The position numbers and the translations under genes are program-made. A stretch of DNA of 64,000 nucleotides from contig NC_087247.1 of assembly GCF_037042905.1 (NCBI RefSeq), positions 45,819,420 through 45,883,419 of the forward strand, read 5' to 3'. Position 1 is the stretch's first letter. Each line of letters opens with the position of its first letter. The notes beneath the pieces were generated by a model. That model saw only the letters and a program-made list of their open reading frames with translations, was not told where the DNA came from and did no database searches. This stretch comes from Lytechinus pictus (lineage: Eukaryota > Echinodermata > Echinoidea > Temnopleuroida > Toxopneustidae). Below are positions 22,638 to 34,600 of this stretch, one piece after another.

Positions 22638-25600
22638 TACCACCACTACCACCACAACTACTACTACTACCACCACTACCACCACAACTACTACTACTAC
22701 TACTCCTTGTACCCCTCCTACTACCAAGACATGATTTCAATCCAAAGCCGTAGAGGCCCATTGCCTTGATGTCTAACTTCTTTGCACCATTCTTAGAATG
22801 TCCCATTTTTAAACTTTCCAATTTTTACCTTCATGTAAAAATACTTTATGGAAAAATGTCATAAAATGTATGTACTGCCGAAATTGCAATTTTCTTTTTA
22901 TACTGATAGCTTATCTTTGCCTGCTTCATCAAACATACAACATAGAGAAAAACATGTAAAGGAGACAGATACTTACACCAAACTGCCCGTTCTCCATGAT
23001 AGAGACTGAATTTTTCTGTTGGGTTGGCAAGCCCTAAAATCATGAATAAAAATGAAGATGTTATAATATCATAACACTAGAGATGCTTGGCAGGTCGCAC
23101 GACCGAGCACATGTATCCCCCGAACCCACCGCGTCATCCGTCATTGCGATATATAGAGCTCACATAGATATTTGACAAATAAATGCAATTGTCATGGCGA
23201 CAATGACCCTGCCCACATTTTGCCTGTGGGTAGCAAATTTGATGACAATAATATGACGTAGCAGCATGACTCTGCAGAACCTAAAATATTGTCCAGTATC
23301 ACCTGTTGGGGAATACAATTATAGAGTAATCTGGATATATTTTATAAACCTAACCCTAAGACCCCCCGACAAAAATGATAGGCATCTTTGCTTCACCTTC
23401 TAATATTGCTTCTGTGTGCCAACTGTTATGACAAACTGGAAAAAAAGCAGAAGTTACAGGTTTCACCAAATTTTCCACAAAAATATGGTTACCATCACAA
23501 CCATGTATCCACCCACTCCAAAATCGATAGGCGGCTTCGCTTTACCATAATGGACCTTCATGCCACATTTGAAGATGATCGGAGAAGAAATGCAGCTGGT
23601 AGAGCGCTCACAAGGACATCTCTGCTATTTCCACAAAAACTGTTGTTACCATGGCAACGATGTCTCCGCCCACACCAAAATCAAGAGGCTTCTTTGTTAT
23701 ACCATACTCAACCTTCATGCCAAATTTGAAGATGATCGAAGAAGAAATGTAGCTGATAGAGCCACTGGCGTAAATCCGTGTTGATGGGTGGGGGGGATGA
23801 CTGAAATATTTTGGCATTTTTTTGCAATCATGTTTTTAGATATGCAAGGAATTGTCATTGATATGTCCACAGCGTACCGTGGGTCACGGCATTGGGGGGG
23901 GGGCACCAGCAAAATTTGTGAATGACCTAATAGAGACATTTTAAGGACAATGTCATTAAACGGATATGTATCTCACTCATCAAATAATGCTAGCGCGAAG
24001 CGCGAGCTGAAATTTTTTTATATTCACACCTAAAAAGGGACATCATAATCAAATTTGTGTAATCATGATAGGTACCTGTCTCGCTTAACAATGCGAGCGC
24101 GAAGCGCGAGCTGAAAACTTAGATAATTCAGACCTGAAGTGGGGCATTCTAAGTTTTCTTTGTAGGAATTAACCAGGACCATACGTATTTCATTAACCAA
24201 ATGATGCGAGCGCGAAGCGCGAGCTGAAAATTTTTGATATTCAGATCAGAAGAAGGGACATTTTAAGGACTGATTTTAGGAATTCATGAAGAGCAGACAT
24301 ATCTCACCAATCCATGAAAAATGCGAACGTAATCACGGACAGGAAATGTTTCATATATACGAAGACCTTAACATGGGGCAATCACTTTTGAGTCATGAAA
24401 AAAAAGCATATGTCACTACATAAAACAATGATAACTCAAGTGCTAGGAAATATATTTGGTTTATATTGACTTGAAAACGGGATGTTTTGGTACAACAGGA
24501 TTATATATCTCGTTAAACAGACAATGCGAGCACCAGGAACAATTGAGACGTAGGCCCTGGGCAAATTATGTTTCATAAAGTTATGATAAAAAATTCTCTT
24601 ATGTAATGTAACTTAACATAATTATAATATAATATAACAATATAATGAATAATATTTTCTTCTTTCCCACTACGTTTCTCTTCCTTTCTCCCTCTTTTCT
24701 CCTTTTCCCCCTTTCCCCGTTTTTTTTTGGGTCAGCCGATGGGGGGGGATGTGCCCCCCATGTCCCCCGTAGTTACGCCACTGTATGTCCATATGGCAAA
24801 TACCCCTCCAATATTATTATCTTTTTTACCCCATGATGGTTTAATGGTTTATTAGAGATTACATTAAAAAAAATTTGACATTCCATCTTAATCCCTTCCC
24901 AAAGACCCCAACATTGATGAATTGGAAGTATTTCGTTTTGGAAATGGTGAACTGGCTCTTTATTTGCATTTTATGATTCAATAATATTATTTTATTTGTT
25001 AAGCGGTATTTTTGGAAGAATTTTCACCAATAAAACAATCATCTCTTGTGATTTTTTTTTCATTTCTTTCGTAAAAAGTGGGGGGGGGGGATGTTTGTAC
25101 AGGCCATCCCCCCCTCCTCGAAAAGTGGGGGGGATATATCCCCCCATCCCCCCCGGGATTTACGCCAGTGGATAGAGCGCTCACAAGGAAATCTCTGCGG
25201 CAGACGCGGCGGCGCGACGAGGCCAAATCCATAGTATCCTCCAAACTCTGTTCCGGGGATACAATTAATATGGCCTGAAAAACATAAAGCTATGATGATG
25301 TATGTTTGTTTAGGTAGGGGTACTATAGGACATAATCAAAGGAAGAAAGATCAGACATGAAATAAAACATATAAAAACTAATGCATTAAGTTGTGGAAGT
25401 GACCAAAGGATCATCTTTGAGATCTCTGGGGGCTGTTTCATAAAGCTGTTCATAAGTCAAGAGCGACTTCAAGAACGACTGGTGATCCTTTCTTGTGGTA
25501 AATGATATTCACCAATAAATGTTCATTAATGATGAATTAGGGTGTAAGAAAGGATCACCAGTTGTTCTTAACGTAGCTCTTAACTTACGAAAAGCTTTAT

Positions 25601-28600
25601 GAAACACCCACCTTGGAACCGTTTCATAAAGAGTTATAACTGTTGTAACTTTGCCATAATGGCAACTACCATGGTAACCTTGATTGGCTGCTGAGGACTT
25701 TTGCCATAATGGCAAAGTTACAACAACTGTAACTCTATGAAACGGTGCCCTAATCTAACTGTAAAATCATTATAAATAATATCTTATATATATATTAATA
25801 AGTGGATGGGGTTTTTTGTCTTCATTGTAAAAGATTTTTATCTCTAACATATATTTTATCTCATTATAAAGATTTAGTGGAAATTTAGCTTCAACAGGTA
25901 AAAATTCATCTTTGAATTACCGGTATACTTATTTCATATTTTATTACATTTTGTATACTCCGGTCTGAGTCTAATTTAAAAAATCTTGTTATCAATAATA
26001 AACGATGGAATTCTATTATTCTATTTTTTATTTTCTCATCCTATGGAATAACATCATTATAGTCATAGATAGCAGAAGAAGTTTATCATTGTTCAGGACC
26101 CTAAATGTAACATATCCTGTGACATGTTCTATGCTTTACCTTCGTCAAGCCCAAATCCAACATTGAGGTTCCTGAAATCTTCAGTCTTTGTGAACTTTCC
26201 CATCCCTAGGTCTCCACCAATTTCTTCATCTGTAATATAAAATTGAAAACTATAATTATAATAAAAAAGAGACTTTTAACATAGTGAAACCTTAAAATAG
26301 AGATAGAAACTTGTGTTTCTGCTGGTAGTCAAAAGATCCATTGACCAATATAAGATTTTGAATTAATTAGGTCAGCATTTTAAATTACAAATAAAACTAC
26401 AGATCTTATACATTAAGCAAAAATTAAATTACCTCATCATTGTCATCTTTGTATACTTATTATTGTCATCTGAACTTCTAAACTTGTGTGCATCTTTTGA
26501 TAAATGAATATGTAATGACAATTAATAATAATCAGAAAATTATTGATCTGTTTTAATCTTAATTTCAATTTAATTTGATACAGTGTAAAAACGACTCAAA
26601 AAATAATAATTTACTTGCATGCAACTAACATCTACCTTTTCTAGGCAAAGAATTTGTTAAGGTGCAGTTTGTCTTTAAGAAAATATTTTGGGACACAACA
26701 CACAAGTTTAAAGAAAGTTATTTCAAAATCACGCCACTCTCGTAGTTAAATTATATTTATTTACCTTGAACCCAACGAACAAAACTTAAGAAAATGCATA
26801 TCTGTATTAAATACTTTTAAAGAAATGTCTGGATTGAAAGTCAAAATTGAAAAGTGTAATGCTATTCAACTTGGGAGTTGTACGATGTATTTATGCCAAG
26901 ACATTCCTTTTCAATGGCCTGTAGATTATTTTTCTTATTTAGGTATAAAAATCCCATTGAGCGATAAACGTACTTTTTTTATTTAAACTTTATACCAAAA
27001 TTGGATGAGATCAAATCTCTGTTAAACATTTTAGTAGGGAGAGAGATAGGGTTCCCATGCACCCTATTGATATATTTTTTTAACCTACATTTTTGTAATC
27101 CTTAAGATGTCTACTGAATAAATTTTGATGTTCCCAAAGCAAAATATTGTCCCATGGGGTTCAAATCCATGATGGCGTCCAAAATGGCCGACATATTCAT
27201 GGAATTTGGAATTTCGTACATAGATTCCGACACAAACATTCATTTGCCACAAAATTAGTGTCATACGAAAGATAAATAAATTTTCTACAAGTTGATACTA
27301 TTCATCGGTGATGAAAAGATAATACGGCTGAGATTTTAATAAGAAAAGTGCAATTTTGAGATTTTTTTCCAAAAAATTGAAAATTTGTGAAATACATGAT
27401 TTACCATGAATATAATGAAAATAATGGGATTGCCTTGAAAATTTCTAGAAAACTTTCCTTATATGCAGTTATTAAGTGGCAGAAATTCCAAATCGATATA
27501 ATTTTTCTTTACAAACTTATAATGTCTCAAACTTGAAAATTAAATTTTCAGAAATTTAGCTTTTTACTGCAAATCACAGACTTAGATATACTTATGTATA
27601 TTGTCACATTTTTAACCCAGAAAATGGAAATAGGCCTTAATAAATAGCGAAATTATCTATTATTTTGTAGGTAGAATTTACTACAATCCCTCTATTCTTC
27701 AATTTAAAGTCGGTTGATATAGTTTTTGAAAGAATTAAGACTTTTGGCCAAAATTTGTATGTTTTTTGGTAAAAAAATTGCACATGCACTGTTATTGATC
27801 AGATTTATTATGAATAGCAGTAATAAATGCACAATCTCAACATTCGATATGAAAGAGGATGTATCGACGAGAATATTGGCAGTCTTCATGCCACCATAGG
27901 TATCTTCATTTGCTAAGAAAGAAGGAAAATATGCTGAATATATTAAACACAAAATTAGTGTCATATGAAAGATAAATAAATTTTCTACAAGTTGATATTA
28001 TTCATATGTGATGAAAAGGTAATTCGGGTGAGATTTTAATAAGAAAAGTGCATTTTTGAAATTATTTCCCCAAAAAAATTAAAATTTCCAAAATACCTGA
28101 TTTACCTATATCTATGGAAAATAAAGCAATTGCCTTGAAACTTTCTAGAAAACTTTCCTAATATACAATTAAGACATTTAGCTTTTTTACTGCATTTTAC
28201 AGACTTAAGTGTACTATATTGTCATTATCTTAACCACCCTTTTCCACCCTATTTATAAGTTTTTCTAACCTACACCTTCTTAATCCTGGAGTTGTATACT
28301 GAATGAATTTATTTTGATGTTCTGAAAACTTAAATAGTGTCCCTTGGCCGCCATCTTGACGGCCATCTTGGATTCTGACGAAGAACTCCTAACAGAACTT
28401 CTTAATTCGACATCATAGGAAAACAAATTACAAATGTTTTTAGGGTTCTCTGAGTATGAGAAATTAATTGAGTGGGTTATCTTTATTCTTTACGATTTAA
28501 ATTAAACAATTCTGTTACATTAAAGTGCCAAAAATGATAAAGGGAAGGTCTTTTTGGTACAATGAGATGTGTATGGTTGTGTTATTAATCTATTTACTAT

Positions 28601-31600
28601 TTTCACTTTTAGGTGCAAGATTGTAGATTTAGACTTGTATTGGTGAACTAACAATAGCATATTAACCATGCCAAAACGCAAAAGTAGAAAAAGTGGTGAT
28701 GAATCAATACCAGGGAAAGGCCTCCTGTAAATCGCATTTTACAACTTGCAACAATCCACTTATATCATGTCAAAGTGTAAGCTTTATGGTTCTTAGGGAG
28801 GACTTAGCCAAACTTTGACAGACAAGCAGTCAATCTTGGAAATCATTGGCAGGCTCATGTGCTAGATTTGGGCGATCTTTGTTAGCTAAAACTTTGTGCC
28901 AATGTGATCTTGAAAGATATATTCCTGATCCAGAAGTTGTAAACTTTGAACTGGAAAAGCATTTTTGCTTGCTGCAAAATTCAGATTTTTATTCTCTTTG
29001 AGAAAAAAAAAATCCAGAATTTTCTTGGTTGCCATCCGGGCAACCATGATGGCAGTTTTGGTTGCCAATGTCACCCGGGCAACCGCTAATTTTGAGCCCC
29101 GCTTTGGAGTGGGGATGGTGGATGGAATTTCCGACACGTGTGATCTGTTCCTTCTCAAGATTCCTCCGTTTGGCTTTGATACTTCGTAAGACCTGGGTTC
29201 CTCACAGACTTTGGATACTTTAGCTGGTATCAAAGTGTGGTCTCTTGGAAGTAGAACTCTCACTGGCTGTCCTACATGCAGAGGTGGTAGATCAGAACTT
29301 GCATGTCGATAATGCACTTCCTTCATCTTGTCTTGCCTATTCAAGAGAAAATCAGTGGTAGTAGAATCTCTCGAGAAATAGTAACTTGGCAATGTGGTTC
29401 TGATGGGTCTACCAAATAACATTTCTGCTGGTGATCTCAAGTTACTTTCAACTGGTGTTGCTCTCAGGTTCATCATTGCTAGTTGACTGTCTTGGTCAGT
29501 CTGAGAACATTTTGTCAACAGATTCTTGACTGTACGAACCATCCTCTGAGCTAATCCGTTTGATCTTGGATAGTGTGGAGAAGAAGTAATGTGCTTGATA
29601 TTCCACTTCTTTTCTTCTGCTGCCTTGCTTGATGTTTCTCGCATGTTTCACACTGCTATATCAACTGGGCGATGTTCTTATTGATGTTTGGCAAGAACAC
29701 TGTCTCACGTGCAAGTTGTCTGGTACTTTCGATTCCCATGTGTCCTAGGTGAAGCTGTTTAAGGATATCATTCCTCAGTCACTTCGGTACGATGACTTGA
29801 CTTCCCTTGAAGAGAACTCCATGTGATAATCCGATGTTATCTTTGTACGCCCAATACTGCCTAATGGATTTCGGTAACTCTTGGATTGTTTCAGGCCAAC
29901 CCTGAGTAACTATCTGCCATAATGATCATTAGCCGTTTCTCTCTGAAGTTCTGTCCTCTTGTGTTGTCCGAAGAGTAATAAGTCGATCGCATAGTATGCG
30001 AATCTTTAACCTCAGAGCAGATGGATTTAACTCTGACATCTAGCGGTACATCGCATGCTTCCTTGGGATTAGGAAGTCGACTCAACATATCGGAAAGAAT
30101 CATGTCTTTTCCAGGTCGGTAATTGACTTGACACCTATTTCCTTGGACTTTGATAAGCAATCGCTGTAGATGTGGTGGTCCACTTCTAAAAGGTTTTTTC
30201 CATATAATTTCCAGTGGTCTGTGATTGGTTATGACTGTGAATTCCTTCCCGAACAGATATGTATGGAAGCGTTTGATACCAAACACTAGGACTAAGATTT
30301 CCCTCTCTATGTTTGAGTAGTTGGACTGTGCAGTGGAAAGACTTTGGATGCAAACGCAACAGGTTACCTTCCTGAAGCAGGCATGCTCCTAGATCTTTCA
30401 TTGATGCATCTACCTCGACAGTTGTCTCTTTCTCTGGGTCATAGAATTGTAGACATGCACCTGATGATACTGCACGTTTCAGGCTGTTCAAGGAATGTTC
30501 ATGATCATCGTCCCTGACGTCCCAGATGAACGGTACTTCCTTGTGAAGAAGTTATCGAAGTGGTGCTGACTTATCCGAGAAATTAGGAATGTATGCTGCT
30601 AGGTATTTGAACAATATTAGGCATTTCTGAACATCCTCTTTGTCCATGGGTAATAGTACTTGGGTAATGTGTTGGCTTCTACCTTGCTAGGATCTGGGTA
30701 GATATCTGATCTAGTGCACTTGGAGCCAAAGAAGTTGAAAGCTTCTTTCTTGATTGTGCACTTGGAGCTTTTGAACACTAAGCCTCCTTGCTTTGCTGTC
30801 TCCTTGAATAAGTACAGATTCTTGTCGTGTTCCTCCTCCGTTCTCCCTACAATAGCTATGTCATCTGCAATGCATATGCAGCCTGGCACATTCTGGACAA
30901 TCCTATCCATGTGCTGCTGGAAGTTGTCTTGGCTATTGCATAAACCAAATGGTAATCTTTGGAAGCAGGACCTTCCAGATGGTGTTCGGAATGTGGTGAG
31001 GTCTTGGCATTCCTCAGTCAGGTGAACTGACCAGTAACCAGCCTTTGTGTCTAACTTGGAGAGGTACTGGGGTCCTTCAAAGGTAAGTTGGACCTCCGCT
31101 AAGGTTGATACCTTGTGTGGGCATCTCTTCAAGGCGCTGTTTAACCTCCTTGGGTCAAGACAAATTCTGATAGAACCGTCTTTCTTCACAACAGTGGTCA
31201 TGCACCAATCGGTGTGGTACTCTTTTTTCCTGGTGACTTCTTGCTGCTCCATCTTGTCCAGTTCAGCCTTGATCTTGTCCTTCAAGTGTACTGCACTTGC
31301 GTGGTGCGTCTATGGTAGGTTTAGCGATGTCCTTGACATGAAGCATCGCTTTTCCTTTGAAACTACCAATAGCATCGAATTGCTCTGGAAATGCTTGTTA
31401 TAGATCCTTTTCACTTTTGATAGGTGTTTGTTTAGGGTTAGGTGTACATGTAGGTGTGTCATAATTGTGCATTGAGTGAATTGTGATAATTCCAAGGTCA
31501 GTGCAACCTTACAACCCTAGGATAGCTGAAACCTTGACATCTGCTACATAGAATTCTGTTTTGACCATTTTCAGACTGTAACATTTTATGTCTAGTGTAC

Positions 31601-34600
31601 CTTTACATTTAATTGGAATCTCATCATAACCTACAAGTTTTACTGGTGTTTATTTCACTAATGATTCCCACTTTTAACTTTATATTGCCTTGGCGGCACG
31701 TACCATGATAGTGTTAGCACTTGCACTTGAGTCAACTCTTAGGTAGAGCTTATGTTGACCGACTCAGTGGGCATATTATGTCAATGTTAGCAAATGCTAC
31801 TGTACCTTCTGAATTTACAACTGTGGTTGGCCCATTTGCGTGTATTGTGTCAAATTATGCAAAGTTGGATGGACTGCCTCTAGACTGATAATTATCATGA
31901 TCTGTGATAGTATCGTGTGCTGTGTCCATTTCGCTGATCGGTTAGTTCTTTCGACCTTTTGATTTTGATCGTGATTTCTTTTGTTTTGGTCATCAGATAC
32001 CATGTCAGATCTTCGGTCATCTGAACTATGATATGGTTTTCGACTATGATCACTTTTTGATTGACGACAGAATTTCGCCCAATGACTTTTCACTGTGGAG
32101 AGCCAATTCCATTAATATTGACCCCCCAAATTGTTCATAATTGTCTGAGAATGATAATTGAGTTTTTTCCTTCATCATGAAAGAAAAAGGAACAGAGTAG
32201 TAAACATAACAGATATAAAATATAAACAGAATTTTCAAATTTTGGCTCTTCATAAATTTTGAAAAGAGTTAGACCGTGTTCGAAAATAAACCTGATTTTG
32301 GAATACAGGCCATGGATTCAAAATACAGATAAGGTGGGGTAGCTTTGACATGTTCCTTTCAGTTGTGTATTGATGTGTCAGAACTTCATCTCTATTACCT
32401 GCAATGCTAGTGTATCTAATAACTGCTTACAAGAAACTTTATTAAATAAATTTCTTTATGATGTAACAGGAACGCCTTTTTGTATTTACATCCTACTGAA
32501 TCATATACATTTCTATTACCATGCACATTACATACTGTACATTACAGTGTGTTATTCATACCAACACAATCGATGCAGAGGCTGACCAAAGCTATTGTAT
32601 TATTTGAATGACATACCATAATCACTTTGCAATCGTTTTCATGGGTGTGACTGCCACACTGAGGTTGCTTTTTGGCCTCACTTTAGCGCAAAATCGGTTA
32701 ATACATTCAGCATATTTTTCTTATATCTGAAGCAAATGAAGATACTTATGGTGGCATGAAGCCTGCCAATATTCTCGTTGATACATCCTCTTTCATATCG
32801 AATGTTGAGATTGTGCATTTATTACTGCTATTCATAATAAATCTGATCAATAACAGTGCATGTGCAATTTTTTTACCAAAAAACATACAAATTTTGGCCA
32901 AAAGTCTTAATTCTTTCAAAAACTATATCAACCGACTTTAAATTGAAGAATAGAGGGATTGTAGTAAATTCTACCAACAAAATAATAGATAATTTCGCTA
33001 TTTATTAAGGCCTATTTCCATTTTCTGGGTTAAAAATGTGACAATATACATAAGTATATCTAAGTCTGTGATTTGCAGTAAAAAGCTAAATTTCTGAAAG
33101 TTTGATTTTCAAGTTTGAGACATTATAAGTTTGTAAAGAAAAATGATATCGATTTGGAATTTCGTCCACTTAATAACTGTATGTTAGGAAAGTTTTCGAG
33201 AAATTTTCAAGGCAATCCATTTTTTTCTTCAGATTAATGGTAAATCATGTATTTCGCATATTTTCAATTTTTTTGGAAAAAATATCAAAATTGCTCTTTT
33301 CTTATGAAAATCTCAGCCGAATTATTTTTTTATCACCAATGAATAGTATCAACTTGAAGAAAATTTATTTATCTTTCGTATGACACTAATTTTGTGACAA
33401 ATGAATGTTTATGTCGGAATCTATGTACAAAAATCCAAATTCCATGAATATGGCGGCCATTTTGGACGCCATCATGGATTTGAACCCCATGGGACAATAT
33501 TTTGTTTTGGGAACATCAAAATTCATTCACTAGACATCTTAAGGGTTACAAAAATGTAGGTTAAAAAAATATATCAATGGGGTGCATGGGAACCCTATCT
33601 CCCTACCAGACTATTTGGAATGGTAGATCTCTTACATTGTATGGAAGGATAGTAGTAATAAAAACATTGGTCATTCCAAAACTAATATATCTTTTCAGCA
33701 TTATTTCAGACCCACCATCGACCTTCTTTATCGAAATGCAACAGCTTTCTTTTTTTTTATGGAGTAAAAAAGGTATTAAATTAAGCGTTCTCTTTTATTC
33801 AATGACTACAAAGATGGCGGTCTAAAAGTGTTACATTTGTCATGTTATAATCGAGCACTTAAAGTATCATGGGTCAAAAGATTTTAGATGATGATAACAA
33901 TGGGAAATGGAAGAGTTTTTTAAAGAATCTGTTCGTTTCATTGGTGAGAGCAAATTTACAATTTGGGATATTAGCTAAGGTCATAGGCTATATTATTCAA
34001 TCCATGTACTGAAACTTTTTGGAATGATGTATTGAGTTCATGGTCATATTACAGATACTATAATCCTGTTAAGTTTAAGGAAATACTGTCGCAACCTCTG
34101 TGGTTCAATTCACACATTTTTGTCGATGGAAAACCTCTTTGTATTCAAAGATAGTCCGAATCTTCTTTAAACACTATTTACGATTTTCTGACAGAAGATG
34201 TACTTTTTAAATCTTTTGAAGTTATAGTTGAAAACTATGGTTACACATCCATCATGATGTATAATTCATTATTATCTGCCATACCAAATGAATGGAAAAG
34301 AGTTATTAGAAACAAATACATAAAATAGAAAACACCTTTTGAACCACACGACGTTCGATTACGTAATTTCCTTAAACACAAAAAAGTTTCTAAACTATGT
34401 TATTCTCATTTTATAAATAATTATACTTTGGACGTGTCAGAGACAGATCAACGTTACAAATGGGAAAACGACCTTTCACTGCAATTATCAAATAATGAAA
34501 TTTGGAATTCTCGTTTAACCCTGATATACAAATCGTCAATAGATAACAAACTAAGGAATTTCCAATTTAAATTTATACACAGAAAAGTGTTGACAAATCA

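Larger units (their letters stand above)
23395..25260. repeat. Dispersed tandem repeat (~166-bp unit) interrupted by a hAT-like element
   Basis: Units share TTTCCACAAAAA, TTACCAT, CACCAAAATC, CTTCATGCCA.ATTTGAAGA, GATGATCG.AGAAGAAATG and AGAGCGCTCACAAGGA; unit starts are near 23473 and 23638. The second unit is broken at GATAGAGC by the element at 23763-25170 and resumes as GATAGAGCGCTCACAAGG at 25171. The unbroken first unit (about 23599-23622) shows the original join. Confidence 0.85.
28886..32100 (-). mobile_element. Decayed Ty3/gypsy-type retroelement (gag remnant, PR, RT, RNase H, IN)
   Basis: Domains appear in order on the minus strand. A zinc-knuckle-like tail SHWAKFCRQ is near 32090. 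The protease core VDSSASA is at about 31722-31736. Reverse transcriptase spans 31285-30640, RNase H about 30500-29970, integrase zinc finger about 29753-29641, and the integrase C-terminal part 29644-28886. Multiple frameshifts, stops and an internal integrase deletion make it inactive. No LTR pair was recognised, so its true ends are unknown. It sits wholly within the 27032-33612 inverted-repeat element. Confidence 0.88.
27032..33612. mobile_element. 6.58-kb element with ~920-bp terminal inverted repeats, inserted in the LINE
   Basis: 27032-27951 and 32696-33612 are long, well-matched inverted repeats; both ends contain TAGGGAGA..TAGGGTTCCCATGC. ATTT flanks both sides and is read as a 4-bp target duplication; removing the element restores LINE coding continuity. 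A partial, diverged direct copy of the left repeat lies at about 27952-28330. The interior carries a decayed gypsy element in minus orientation and a short plus-strand start ([10 protein letters not shown] from 28668) of unknown origin. I cannot assign the superfamily; no transposase recognised. Confidence 0.85.

Noticed and set aside
22362-22821. Open frames of poly-Thr, poly-Val and poly-Ser/Gly
   Set aside because: Same cause: a triplet microsatellite in an ACY1 intron.
28668-28727. Short plus-strand start [10 protein letters not shown] as a transposase gene
   Set aside because: It stops after about 20 codons and later fragments are in other frames with no recognised domain; mentioned only within the host element.
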